A stretch of 64,000 bases of DNA from Lutraria lutraria (taxonomy: Eukaryota; Mollusca; Bivalvia; Venerida; Mactridae): contig OZ026835.1 in NCBI GenBank assembly GCA_964023205.1, positions 17,752,414 to 17,816,413 on the forward strand. The letters are read 5' to 3'. Position 1 is the stretch's first letter. Every line of letters starts with the position of its first letter. The notes beneath the pieces are model-generated. The model saw nothing but the letters and a program-made list of their open reading frames with translations. It was not told the origin of the DNA and ran no database searches. The position numbers and the translations under genes were made by a program. Of this stretch, positions 38,809-53,000 are shown one piece after another.

Positions 38809-40649
38809 ATCGAATAATTATCGAATATGACTTCCGGGTTTGTCTTAGGTATAACACCGTCAACTTATAGCCTGCAGTGGAGTTTCATCTTTAACAGAAT
38901 GGAACACTTATAACAAAAGGAGAAAGTCGTTGTTAATTCAGTCAATATGTTGGGTTAATTAATATATAGGTAAATGAGTGGCCGAACGTACTTGTAAGCC
39001 TTGATTGTGATTATCATAACACCGACTTACTGATGATATCATGCAGAAATTATTTAGGAATAAAATTCATAACGATTTCTTAAGATTTATGTGTTGGCTT
39101 TATACTTGATTCTATTTTCCGTTCCTTGAAATAAAGTTCGTTTTTCAGAACGAACATCAAATATCGAAAGCGATTTTAATAATAAGGAAATCATGAGATT
39201 TACGATGTTCAAGGCATTTATTTCTTGCATGAAAATTCTGTTAAAGGATTTTTAAACCCACAACAAGAACCGATTGATATTCTTGGAATAAAATTCAACA
39301 CGATCCTGGAACAAATAACCAACACAGACAATCTTTTAGTATCGGTGTATCAGACAGTGGGCGTGGTTAGAGGGGCGATGACGTCAGTACGTTTTCCAAT
39401 ATCTTCCAAGGATTAGAACATCTTGTAGCCAATAGAAACAAGATTCGTGGAGTAATGAGCCAACTATAAGAAACACGATCAATGTTGGAACTATGAGATA
39501 TTCTGTGAATTTATATTACACAAATTATCTTATATATTTACCTCTTGTTTTGCATGTGTTTGGGTTTCATAAATGTACCAGACATCAAAATTGCGAGATG
39601 CTCGTTTTTGTTTTTAGAAAAATGCATGGAATATTTTATCTTTTTTGATAGGAAATATTTCTGCGTATAAATTGACTAGAAACTGAAGTTTGAATGTTCG
39701 TGTAGAAATACCATTTACAGTTATGTTACATCTTGCTTTATTTCTATCACGCTATGTTGTTTTTTTTATCTCAAATATACGCAGACCTCTGTTTTACTCC
39801 AGATATTTATTTATTTATTCAACATTCTAAAAACGCTGAGATCAAACTGCTTTTATTTGAAGTATTCGGGCCAATTTTATTCTCTGTCTTAAATGCTACA
39901 TTCCGACGTTTAGATGTGACAGAGTCAGTGTTTTACCAAACCCTGCGTATAAACCTACCACCACCAATTATACAAGTGCATACAGGTTACGAATAATATA
40001 TATACGTTGAGAAAATTCGATTAAACAAATGTTCTAAGAACTACTTATATACTTACGTGGTGTTCGGTTATGAACAAGAACCGTGAAGTTCACGTTGTCG
40101 TCAACTGTGGTAGAACAAACACTTAAAATTATGTAAGATTGTTCATTTTACTCTTATTAAAAAACAATTTTACCAAATGAGCAAAACTTGCGAAAAATAT
40201 AGATATGACGAAGAATATACGAATAATATTCAGTGTATATAACTATAATTATTTATAATATATAAAACATAATTTCATTAAGCTTTTAGGCATTTTCCTT
40301 CAGTCCCCTTTGTTAGCAAATAGACATAGAAGAAATAAGGCAATCAGACAGACGAAATAATGAGGAACAATATTGTACATTTCAAATAAAAATTACTTTA
40401 GTAATTTGTTTGAAGCATGTTATTTAGATAACTATAAAGATTGGCAGACTTGTGTTACTGCGTAATAAATGATTGTCTTGGGTAAGAAAAGTATAGGTAA
40501 ATACTTATATTATACATGTAATGGTTTCGTTTCGAGACGAATTTAATTTAATATTAAAATCAATTTTACAGCCAATGTTCATTCCTAAAAGTAATTATAT
40601 GAATCTGATTCACGTTCTAAAGAACAATTTGTTGACTCCAACTTATGGT
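38809..40649. other. Intergenic, no recognised feature
   Basis: Unique sequence between two satellites. Short open frames at 39225-39416 and 39733-39996 (+) have no domain or splice support. Confidence 0.35.
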
Positions 40650-41490
40650 TCAGACTCAACATTATTTCCTAGTTCGGTGGACAATGGGACCAAACATAAT
40701 TTCCTAGTCCGGTGGACAATGGGACCAAACATTATTTCCTAGTTCGGTGGACAATATTGGACCAAACATAATTTCCTAGTCCGGTGGACAATGGGACCAA
40801 ACATAATTTCCTAGTCCGGTGGACAATATGGGACCAAACATAATTTCCTAGTTCGGTGGACAATATGGGACCAAACATAATTTCCTAGTCCGGTGGACAA
40901 TATGGGACCAAACATAATTTCCTAGTTCGGTGGACAATATGGGACCAAACATAATTTCCTAGTCCGATGGACAATATGGGACCAAACATAATTTCCTAGT
41001 CCGGTGGACAATATGGGACCAAACATAATTTCCTAGTTCGGTGGACAATATGGGACCAAACATAATTTCCTAGTCCGATGGACAATATGGGACCAAACAT
41101 AATTTCCTAGTTCGGTGGACAATGGGACCAAACATAATTTCCTAGTCCGGTGGACAATGGGACCTAACATAATTTCCTAGTCCGGTGGACAATGGGACCA
41201 AACATAATTTCCTAGTCCGGTGGACAATATGGGACCAAACATAATTTCCTAGTTCGGTGGACAATATGGGACCAAACATAATTTCCTAGTCCGGTAGACA
41301 ATGGGACCAAACATAATTTCCTAGTCCGGTGGACAATGGGACCAAACATAATTTCCTAGTCCGGTGGACAATATGGGACCAAACATAATTTCCTAGTTCG
41401 GTGGACAATGGGACCAAACATAATTTCCTAGTCCGGTGGACAATATGGGACCAAACATAATTTCCTAGTTCGGTGGACAATGGGACCAAG
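40650..41490 (+). repeat. 35/37-bp satellite
   Basis: About 23 tandem copies of a unit containing ccaaacataatttcctagtc and cggtggacaat, ending either atggga or ggga. The two-base at insertion creates 37-bp and 35-bp forms that alternate irregularly. A second site alternates between tagtccggtgg and tagttcggtgg. Confidence 0.95.
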
Positions 41491-44400
41491 TTCTCCTAAA
41501 TCTCCTGGATGACGGGGAACTTATCCTAGAACAAGATGGCGACCATGTTCAGAAGGACCACATGGTCTGATGTGCTAGATGATGCACCAAACATAATATC
41601 ACCGACTTCCTGCAAGGACTGTTGACGCTTGATAAACCGTGAGTGGGAAAACATATGACGTCGTTGTTTTCAAATGTAAATATTGATGCAAATCACCAAC
41701 AAGGCGTTAACTTAAATTAGATGTAACAGAATAATAAGTCACGAGGAGAACAATCTTGAAACCTGATATAATTATTAAATCTATGGCAGAAAATATCTCG
41801 CCTTTCCTACATGTCCAATTATGTTCAATTATTAGAGAACATAACATTGGTGTCGTATGACATAACAGATACATTACATAAAGCTACTAATTATCTCAAC
41901 CATTCCTCAGACGGTTTTTGCTGTCTTCGAAAAGTCTCATTGTGCAAAGGCGGTGTTGTTGTCGTGTGGAGAACTGTGGTATATGTGTCTTGTGGACAGC
42001 AACAATGTAGAATGACGTTAATTGTAGAGTCACATATACATGACGCAACAAAAAAGTCGAACTAACTCGAAATTGTATATCTTACTACGTGTGTTCAGTT
42101 CCTACTGGGGCATATTTTTTATCGTGGCGTTATGAGTAGATTGCAGACAACGAGTTGTTCAATGTGATGTTCCCATGTTTTGTTATTTTTAGACCTTGTA
42201 CCGTTACAAAAGAATACAATCCTTTATTTAAACGAAGACCTCTCTTGGAATATGTTGGTACAATTTTACAATGTTTTAATTGACCATTTATCAGTTATGA
42301 GTCCATGGAAAGAAATAGATCGTGGTTTATGATCCAGCATAGTGGTATGGTGTTTACGATCTTAAATTTAGCCGCCTCAAAAATACGGTACCAGTAAAAC
42401 CAAGTGTCACAGATTACATAAAAATAGAAAACTGTAAATTATTTTCTTGTTTTCCCACATTCTGTCAATATCATGTCACCTTTCTCCCAGGAGATCCATA
42501 ATATTATCTTAAGAAGAAGAAGAATAAATCAGCCGGTATCACGTGGGACTTGAAGACCGCATATGACGTACATCCTTGTCACGTTCCAAGAGCTAGTGGC
42601 TCATTACCGTATGCAAATATTTGCAAAAAGTTTAGACTCCTCGTTTTATTTCTCATCTCATTTTGACGGGCCTTATTATCGCTCAGGACGGAGGTGCATA
42701 TTTTTGACTATAACATAAATCAAAATGGCTTCCCTAAATTGGCAATTATCCTCGGTAATGTTTCAATAAACGTTTTACTAGTCTTTTGTGGTAGAATTAC
42801 GATAGAGAATGGCTTTTATGATACATTTTTGCCAAGGGGTCTGTCGGATCATGGAATAGTAGAACACTGGTATTAAATTGAGAATGTGGTTCAAATAGCC
42901 AAGTTGTAATACAGACATCTGAAAAGTTCTTCACGAAAGATTTCAGTGGCATATATTACGGTAACAAATTTATTAAATGACCGGTTTGAAAACAAACCAA
43001 ACGCATGTCTTCGCGGAAGATTAAAAGTGTAATTACATTGTACTTAAGCAGGTACGTATATTAATATATGTACCTGGCTTAAGTGGTGAATTTGTTGACT
43101 AATACATGGAAAAGTTCTATCAAAAAAGGTATTGGTAAGCAATGAACACTAACACTTGTGAGCGCACTTTGGTCAATGTATTCAAATCAATGAAAATAAA
43201 CATCTTGGCAGCATTTACGAGCAGCTTTTAGCATTGTGCATACGTGCAGCAGTTATAAAACATCATTTATTAGAGAAAATAGCTCCATCATAATTTTGTA
43301 GTCTTAGTAAATGTGTATGAAAGTTAAGTCACTATAATTACTCCGGGGGAATTTTATACAGACGAACGACGCTTCCTACAAGAGACTTGATAATAGCTAA
43401 AACATTCATATAGTATGACAACCTTAATGATGCCTATAAAGCGTGTCTCAAATCATACAATGGCAAACTTGCCAGATTCTACTGTGATTAATCATAAAAC
43501 AAACGCCCCAGTTCCACTATCACCTCTATTACCCTCCTGCTGAGATGGGCGGGGCACACGTGACTGTTAATAACCAATCAATATGGCGGACGGTGTCGTA
43601 TGTCGCGTTGTCTTCCAAAATGCTATTAATCCTGAATAAATTGGTCCAGTGGGGTCCACGAGGCTACAGTTTCGTGGAATCGTTTCTTTGAATAAAATAG
43701 AAAGGAAAACAAATAGATTTAGCTGAGATGGGGGAACATGTTGACAGATACATACTGAGCAATCCAGTCAGGGACAATTCTTGACGGTTCAGTCTGATAC
43801 CGTTCTCTGATAGAAGTGATGTATTAATTATAACTCTGAGAGCAAATCTTCTGATTTAGTGAAACAAGTTTAGCACTGTCTGAAATGAGCAAGATTTAAC
43901 CGATTATCGATATCAGACATTACTTACAGGCGATACATATATATACGTACAGTGGTTTACACGACCATGCTTGAATTTTTTTTCAGTATAAAGATGAGAA
44001 TGATGTTAGACCATACATGTACGGCTCAGAAAGTTGCATGAACATTTCCAGATGAGACTTGAAAGAAGTAAACAAAATTATTCAAAATTTAGTAAACAAC
44101 CAAAGTCATGGATGCACCATTCATGTTTTAGTCAAATAATATATAACTGTAACAGTGTCATGTCGTTCTGATACTTGTTTTAACTGATCCTAAACGTTGT
44201 TGTCGTGTTATCTCACATATTACTAGCTATCATTTTATTCGTTCTTTTATTTAAAGCCTCATGACCTTTTTGCAATAAAAATATATGTAAAAAACAAAAA
44301 TTCGCTGATATTATCCCAAGATAATTATTACCGACGAAACAACCCATTTTTCTTCTAAAAACACTAATTTCGCTGTGTATTTTGCTTTTGTAAACTTGAA

Positions 44401-46435
44401 AATGCCGTGTGCATAATATGACTGCGGGAAAACACAGCTGCTCTATAAATAGTATTTTTTTCAATGATATTGAAAAAATACGATAGTGGTTTTGGAAACA
44501 TTTTTTCTTGCTATAAAGTATGCACGGGAGGGAAACACACCGGATTCCTTTGTTATAGAATAAACAGAAACTGTTAGGACCGATAAATGTATATGCTTCC
44601 CAATGTCCTCAATTTAATTCTCCAGTGTCCAAATTTTATGAAGGTGTTATATGCACCAACCAGTTGGTGTTTCTTGAAGATACTCATCTATTTTAAGTCC
44701 GTACTATTCTTTCTTGCTTATTCGATGTATGCTTATTTGAATTTAAGAAATTCCTTCTGGGGCTTCATCCCCATTTTTATTCTCGGATTGCTGAATAAAA
44801 TATTTGATTTAATAAAGTCCCAGATAAAATGTACTAGTAAATATCGTTCACCTTCACGTCATGCGTTACATCTGTTGTCATGTATGGTGGTTATTTTGTG
44901 AGACATCTCAGATCATTTGGGCCTCGATGATTTAACAGATATAAATTTGAGTAACTTATCATCAGTCACGGTACAAATTGACATTCAGTGAATAATGATT
45001 GCTGATGTTTTAACGACTCTCGAGAAATAACAAACCAACTAAATATAGATGCAGTAAAATCTTAGAAAGTATTGGAAATCAAACATTACACTACAATTTT
45101 GAAAGAAATACATACGTTACACAGACTTGTAGAACATGTGGGAGACAATCACAGATCAAGTTGAAAAATCATACAAGGGAGATCATTTGAATCTATTCGT
45201 GACAAACGGGATGGCACAGTTATCTACAATGGCATTCAACTGGAATATTTTGTATTATTAATGAATTGTGTACTTGTACAAGTTATATACATGTATACCT
45301 ATTTGATATGACACCTATATGACAATAAAACATACAACCATAAGGTACATGAATATACACATAGTAGATATATTTCGTGTTTTAAAGATGGTGACTGCCT
45401 GTATTCATACAATAGTTCAGATTTTTAAGAAAAAACAATAAAACACCATTGAAGCATAAATCATGATTTATTTGAATATAAAATCAAAATACATGTAAAA
45501 ATCACAGATATATTATGCTATAATGGCAAATAAAATGATTTGTAAATATATTAAAACCTAAATTTAACATTTTTGATAACTCGGGTATTTGTACATTTAT
45601 AAATGACAAAAGAGAAATTTGAGGACAAACTTCAATGGAAAACTTGATGTTATCTTAAATCTTAGAAAACAATGAATTTGGTCAACAAATAATTTGTTTC
45701 AACTATAAACCTTGCAATATGTACAACATATCTGGGAAAGAAATAAAGGATTTGTTCTGTTCTGTTTAAATGTTTCAACTAAATAGATACATAGTAGAAT
45801 GAAAGGGAGGGTGACAATTTGTTTTACAAATTATGACATAAACAATGGAGGAAAATCTTTTCAAGATTGAATAAAAATAAAACAAATATTTCATATTTGT
45901 GTAGTATTAGTATTTGTGGTGTAGATTTAATTTTGGTGCACTTCTGTAAAACATGTACAAGTCTTACACAATCAGAGGACTTGTTAAAAGTTGGGCTCAC
46001 AGACTGGTTCTTGGATCTTAGACAACTTAGGCCCCCAGTAGGTCAAGGTAAGGTCCGTAGTATAGAGTCTTGAGGAGCAGAGCCCCTGACAATGAATAAC
46101 TGTCAATTTTGTTTAAAAAAAGTATGTGCTGTATCTCTAAAGTTGGTGTAGAGATTAACTAGCATTCTTGTGTATATGTAGCTATGAGTCTGACAACTTA
46201 TGGAGGAATGTAGAGCTGCTAGTACTTCTAGTTCAATGGTGACTGATTCAAGCTTGTACACATAAAAAAGATGACACATTATACATGTACCTACATGTAC
46301 CTACATGAAGCTGTTCAGTTAAAACTATAAGAGAAGGATGTGATGTTCACACGAGACTATGCAACACTAGACTAACTCAAGTATGGAAGCTAACTTTGCT
46401 ACAAGAACTAGTACAATAATGATACAATACATGTA
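41491..46435. other. Intergenic with one promoter-like element
   Basis: Unique sequence. Apart from the element near 43.55 kb and an aagatggcgacc motif near 41531, nothing is recognised. The frames 41811-42065 and 44587-44901 (+) lack domains. The latter is hydrophobic but has AT-driven Leu/Ile/Phe content. Confidence 0.35.
43535..43625 (+). promoter_or_regulatory. Orphan housekeeping-type promoter element
   Basis: Within about 60 bp lie a GC box (gatgggcggggc), an E-box CACGTG (43557-43562), a CCAAT-type site (aaccaatcaat) and a YY1-like atatggcggac whose ATG opens an 18-codon frame (MADGVVCRVVFQNAINPE). This arrangement is typical of animal TATA-less promoters. No gene body could be recognised on either side, so it may drive a non-coding RNA, an unrecognised gene or be an enhancer. 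Confidence 0.35.
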
Positions 46436-46611
46436 CAATAAAACCTGTGAACAAAGGCCACCCTAGGGAAAGATATACTGTGTCCTTTTTTGACAGGTGG
46501 CCTTTCTTGGGAGGTCATTTTGATCTAAATAATCAATGACAATTATTATTAGAATGGCCTTCAATCAGTGTGACCTTTATTCAGAGGTGGCCGCTAACAC
46601 AGGTTTGACTA
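46436..46611 (-). mobile_element. Pogo/Tigger-like MITE, family B copy 1
   Basis: Left end caataaaacctgtgaacaaa with gccaccc following. Right end gtggccgctaacacaggttt then gact. The ends are inverted copies of each other. The middle holds aggtggcctttcttgggagg and ataatcaatgacaa, both shared with the copy at 56728. It lies just downstream of the solenoid gene. Confidence 0.75.
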
Positions 46612-47065
46612 TGTTTGGATATTTAGACTAAACTTGATGAACAACTGGTAGGTAACCATAGTAACCTAGCACATACATATACACATGAACAGTGCTGACA
46701 ATAAGACATCATCTAAGATAAGTAAAACATTCAATCAATAAAGCAAAAGTATCATATTACAGTTGGGTAAAACATTTCACACAAGTTTTATATGCATGCT
46801 CAAACTGTCAGTATTACTCTCATCATGTGGACTTTAATTTGTTAAAACAATAAAATTCAAACCCACAATAAACAATGGGTCATTATAAAATATTTACTTG
46901 TCATAATGCATTTGGTGTGTTGGTGAAGTATACATATAAAGATAATATCCACTGTAGGATCTAGAACTTTAACTTAATCTTCAATTTTGTCTCCACCTAG
47001 GACTAAGGGATTACTATTACATAATTATTGTACAATTTCTAGTGATTTGTCTTTTAAAAGAAGAA

Positions 47066-50000
47066 TTATTTTTTTCTATGTTTTTTATCATCAATCATCC
47101 ATTTTCTGAGAACTGTGGCAACTTGATCTTCTTGTTTCCATCTAGATCCAATCTGAAACATAGAAATACACCACTCATATACCATGCATTCTGTGAACCA
47201 ACCAAACAGATACTGTTAAAGATCCACACAATGTAAGAACTAATCACTAGTTTAATTAATGTTCAACTAGAGCTTGTCACAGGAGTGATGAATACCCCCA
47301 CATGCCGCTTTGACAAAGAATGTTGAGAAATCTGAGGTATAAGGCTTTTTCAGTAATGTTATTGGCTTTTACTTAAAGAGGCAAACTTGATTACTTTTGA
47401 TAAGCAGATTTACCCTGGGTCTGACACAACTCCACAGGTTGGTGAACATTTCTACCAAGTATTTCCAAAAATCCATCAATAGATGACTGTTACTGACCAG
47501 ACACAAAAATACATCAATTTTTTACATATAACTATTAAGTGTGACCATGACTTTATTTGGGTATAAAAACAGACAGAAGTGATTGTAGAACAACTTACAT
47601 AATCCCAGATGTCTGGTGCACGAGCATTTGGTGTAGATCTTAACACAGGAGCAGACATTGGTCTCTTCTTTACAGATTCAACTATAAACATACAGTGAAT
47701 ACATCAATGGACAATATAGTTAACTGAATTAATTAGGTCAAACACTATGTATGGGATGATTACAAACATATTGAAATATTTAGATCATGAACAGGTTAAT
47801 TTAATTATAGCACTATTATAACTTATTGAGTTTTAAACATGGCCAGTCTTCACAAAAAAAACTTTTTCAGCATTGGACATTCCGTTCAGTAAAAATGCAA
47901 ACTTTACTGGACCAAATGGACTTTTAGTAAACCAAAAAAGTACACAGAAAATTTCATATAATTTGGCTAAAAACATATTTTTCGAGAGTGATTAAAATAT
48001 TTTATTTTTTCTTCTGAAATACGATAAAATGATTAATTATCACTGAAAAATAATATTTTTATTATATTATTATCACTGACCGTCGACCACTTACCTCTTC
48101 AAATTCACTGAACAGACAGCCACTTTAGTTTGATCATATCGTAAGAACCAAAGAAAACCATAAAGTGTTTATACATATATTTTACCTTTAGAAACAGTTT
48201 TGAGTGTTGTAGACACTTCTTGTTTCAGTAAACCTTTACTGTACTGTGCCATGGATAGTAATAGTTGTGATCCACCATGTCGATTAAACAATTGCTTCAA
48301 TCTTGAATCACTACACACCAACATCCGTACAATAATTAAACCTGAAATATTATACATTTGTAAAACACTTTATGAATCATTATATATGACATATGTATAC
48401 ACTAGCTGTCTGAATCATTATATAACATAAAACATGTATACACTGTTTGAATCGCTCAATAAATACAATATATTAATCATTATATATCATACATGTATAC
48501 AATGTATGAATCATTATATATTTTATATGTATACAATGTATGAATCATTATATATCATACATGTATACAATGTATGAATCATTATATATTATACATGTAT
48601 ACAATGTATGAATCATTAGATATTTTACATGTAAACAATGAATGAATCATTATATATTATACATGTATTATCTGTATGAATCATTATATATTATACATGT
48701 GTTTTCTGTATGAATCATTATATATTATACATGTTTTTTCTGTATGAATCATTATATATTATACATGTATAAAACTATATGCTCTATGAATCATTATATA
48801 TTATACATGTATAAAACTATATGCTCTATGAATCATTATATATTATACATGCATAAAACTATATGCTCTATGAATCATTATATATTATACATGTATAAAA
48901 CTATATGCTCTATGAATCATTATATATCATACATGTATAAAACTATATGCTCTATGAATCATTATATATTATACATGTATAAAACTATATGCTCTATGAA
49001 TCATTATATATTATACATGTTTTTTCTGTATGAATCATTATATATTATACATGTATAAAACTATATGCTCTATGAATCATTATATATTATACATGTATTT
49101 TCTGTATGAATCATTATATAATACATCTTTTTAGATCAACAGTAATAGCAAAATTGAAAAAATCTCAAAGATATATCACTAACTTTAAATTATATCAAAG
49201 TTAATCACTGCCATTAATCTATCACATGATTTATGTAAGAACTTACACATAACCTCCAACAATTCATTATCTTCATTCACACGAAGAAAGTCAATCAATC
49301 GTGGCATACATTGGTACTGTGATAACTTCATGTGACATTCTGACTGTAAAAGTATTACATATACAATATCTGTATCAGAAAATCCTTCTTATCTCTCACT
49401 GGGTAAGCAACAAAGTAGTGTAGGATAAAACATAAATATTAAAATTTTGTATTCTTGCAGAATCATTTAATTATGTAAAGTATTTAGGTACTTATATCTT
49501 TTAGGTATATGTGACATTGGCCCTGTCATCAGTGAAAACAATTGTTCTATCAATGAAGGGGTAGATAAATCATTGTAAATTAAAGACCTTCAACACTAGA
49601 AATGTAATATTACTGTATACATGAACAGTATTCTTCATACTGAAGTAGAATGATGTGTTACAACAAAGTTGCTTTAGAAGGATGGGAGTCTATTACTGGT
49701 TCTTCCCAGGAATGATCCTTAGGTGAACTGTCCGCCTCATATGACTCTGACTGTTGAAAAGGGGCGTAAAACTCAAACAAACAAACAAACAAACAAAGTA
49801 TTCATCATACATGTTTATAGACAGTGTGTATAAAATCTCACCTCTCCATAATGTACAAAATCATGAAGAATCAGCACACATTGTTTTTTTACAACATGAC
49901 ATCGACTGAAGATTCCTAGGACTAATTTCTCACCGATACCATCAACTAAGGCTTCACGACATTGTTGTGCTATAGGACGACATCTATCAATGACTGGATT

Positions 50001-53000
50001 TATAAGTCTTGGACTTTCTGATTTCACTTTCTTGCCATCAGTTTCAGCCTTGTTACTTTCAGTAAATTCTACAACAAATAAAACACAATGAAAGAATACA
50101 AACATAATATAATGGATAGATTTCCATGTACAAGTGTACAGAACAATCTTACTATGTAACCATAGTTTAAACTTATTCATTTTACATCCATTATAGAGCA
50201 TGTTTTTACAACTTATATTAACTACTCTCAATGCCTGCTTCCTGGACTCTGACCAGTACTCACGCCGAAAGAATAGATGGTAAAGGTTCCAGTCAAATTC
50301 TGCTACTGACGGGATTCGAAACTGAAACCTCCAGGTTAGGAGTTCGATGCTCTACCCCTAAACCACCGGTCCTTTTACTATGCTGGACTGACAATAAATG
50401 TAATACCTTGTAATCGTTCTTGTATGGACTCCAAACCATTGCCAGGTATGTTCACTTTGGTCACAGATGTTTGTGGCATACTTTTATTATGGATGACATC
50501 ACTGCCTGTCACATCTAACTGTAACCCCATGGCTTCTTTCATCAAGTCAGCCATATCTGGAGACATCTTCTGTAAGGCTATATTTAATCTTCTACTTGAT
50601 CCTTGTACAGCACTGGCTGTCTGTGGTCTAGATAGAATCAGAATGATGTAATGACTAAACTTATACTAAGTACAGTATCTATTCTGATTTCAAAACACAT
50701 CTAATATCTGTACAGTAAAACACAGGGTAATAGTAAATCAGTATCCTGATTCTGTAATATAAATGTTACCTTTGTCTACCTGTAGTGTTGGGTTTTCCAC
50801 AGGTTAATTTAGGAGCAACTCGTTCTTCTAGTGGTTGAATTAAACATCTTAGAATTTGTAGAACTAGAACCTATAAAACAATACATCATGATCTGTATTT
50901 GGTCACTTATTTTGTTTAAATAATAACTCATTCAAAACACTCAAAAAATTAAATCACAACACTTTTGTTTGTTTTGAGTTCACTCCCCTTTACAACAGTC
51001 AGAGTCATATGAGGCAGACAATTCACCTAACCATTTTTCCCAGGAAGAACCAGCTCTAGACTCCCATCCTCCGTAAGCAACTGTCTACTTTCTCACATAA
51101 AGAGACATGGTCAGTAGCTAGGCTCGAACCCACGAGTCTCTATCAGTGAGAGGTTGCAGTTGTTTGAAGTCAGCGACCTTAACCATAATCATAAAAAACC
51201 TGATTTGGTTTGAAAATCACAGTAAATTCTTATCTATATCTGTAAACACATTTTATACAAATCTATTTCCCCCAACATATACAATGTGACATTATCATTG
51301 TTTTTAACAAATCAGACTTAATGTTCTGTTCTATACAACTACTTATAAATAATTTCAATTATTATAAACATTTATATCCAGGTAAATATAGTTTGCATAA
51401 TTATATGAAAAAATTGACTCACCTGAATATTTTCATCAGTACACTTCATAAATGGACAGACACAAGCAAACACATGTGACTCATATATACATTTACGTAA
51501 CAATCTACGCTCAGTACAAGCTTCTTTATGTTTTAAATCTGCTTTACTTTTCTCTGCCGAATTACGTCCACCAGGACCATGTAGCCCTGACAGATGTGGA
51601 TTCTCTCGTACCCATAACTTATTGTCTTCCCCTACAAAACCTTTACTAGTATCAGATTGTGACTTCAATCTCGATTCAACATCCGTACCACATTTATGTT
51701 CACTGTTAACTTGAGTCACGTGAGATGTTGAAAAAGACTTCAATTTATTTGGAGATTTTGAACGATTTTTGGATGACTTTTCCGCAAGTTTTGGCAGAAT
51801 TTCTGAGAATGCAGTACATGTGCATAATGATGAACACAGGATAAGTTCTAACAACTTGTTAATTAATGTTAATTCTTGTGACTCAAATATCAGGTCAATT
51901 TTCACAGGTAAACCTTTCCTCTGATACTCTTCATAAATGGAGGAGAGTTTCTCTGCATAGGAGAGTAACAGATCTGTGGCAACCATTCCAACTTTATCCC
52001 AAATTGCTTGCGTCAAACCTCGATTCACTTTTGAAAGTCTCACTCTTAAAATAAAAGAAATTTCAATAAGAACAAAGTCTAAATACATTGATTATATAAT
52101 TCTTAAAGCGTTATTTGGACATCGTAAATTTTTGCCAAATATATTTGTTCATTTCCACATTTATAGTGGTACTCATAAAGGTCCTTGATTAATTCTGCAA
52201 GTATGGTAGTAAAAAGCCTTTAGTGACACACAGGAGAAAAAGTACCAGTATAAAAAAGTCAATACTTCACACAGAACTATGTGAATAGCACATGAATACA
52301 GCTTACCTTTGTTGATCATCATCAGTAAATGTTGTCAGATCCACTCTATTCGCACTAAATCCAAGACGAGATTTATCAAGTGGCCACAAACATATATGTT
52401 GTAATATATGGAAAGTGTGAATTAACAAACCAAGTTGTGTAGAACATGTATCTATGCATGGCTTCATATGTATTTTAGTTACCCTTTCTAATTCATCTGT
52501 TTCCACCTTGGCTGAAAAAGATCATCAGAAAAAGATGGATCATTCTGTATGAACACCTGAATAAAAATCTGTGCTTCAGTCTAAATGCAAAAAGTTTTAT
52601 ACATGTTATATATACAGTGCAACCTCTCCAGAGCAACACCCTTAGGGAGAAGCAAAATGTTGTTGTTGTTGGGAGGTTGTTGCTCTACAGAGGTCAAATT
52701 GATAGTTTAATTGTACAGTGCAAAAAATCATACTGTTGTAGAAGGGAGGTTGTTGCTCAAGAGATAGCCGCTCTGAAGAAGTTGTACTGTACATTTTATA
52801 TACACAAAATTATATTTATATCAGCATGACATGACAATTACCTGTCTGTATCAAAGTGTTTGTTTTTAAGTAGTCACATAATAAAGTATTTGTTTATAAG
52901 AGACTCACATAATCAAGTATTTGTTACACAGAAAACATACTATATTTTTATCTGTTTACACATAAAACACTATATGTATTGTAACGTACCTTCTCTGTAT

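Noticed and set aside
40650..41490. Antisense repeat-protein ORF (41286-41489)
   Set aside because: It is produced by the satellite unit and broken wherever the 35/37-bp form switches.
44587..44901. Hydrophobic 104-codon ORF that could be a membrane protein
   Set aside because: The hydrophobicity reflects AT-rich codons. No charge pattern, splice context or family was recognised.
50310..50376. Functional tRNA-Arg(CCT) gene on the minus strand
   Set aside because: A-box and B-box are recognisable, but the anticodon and acceptor stems are poorly paired.
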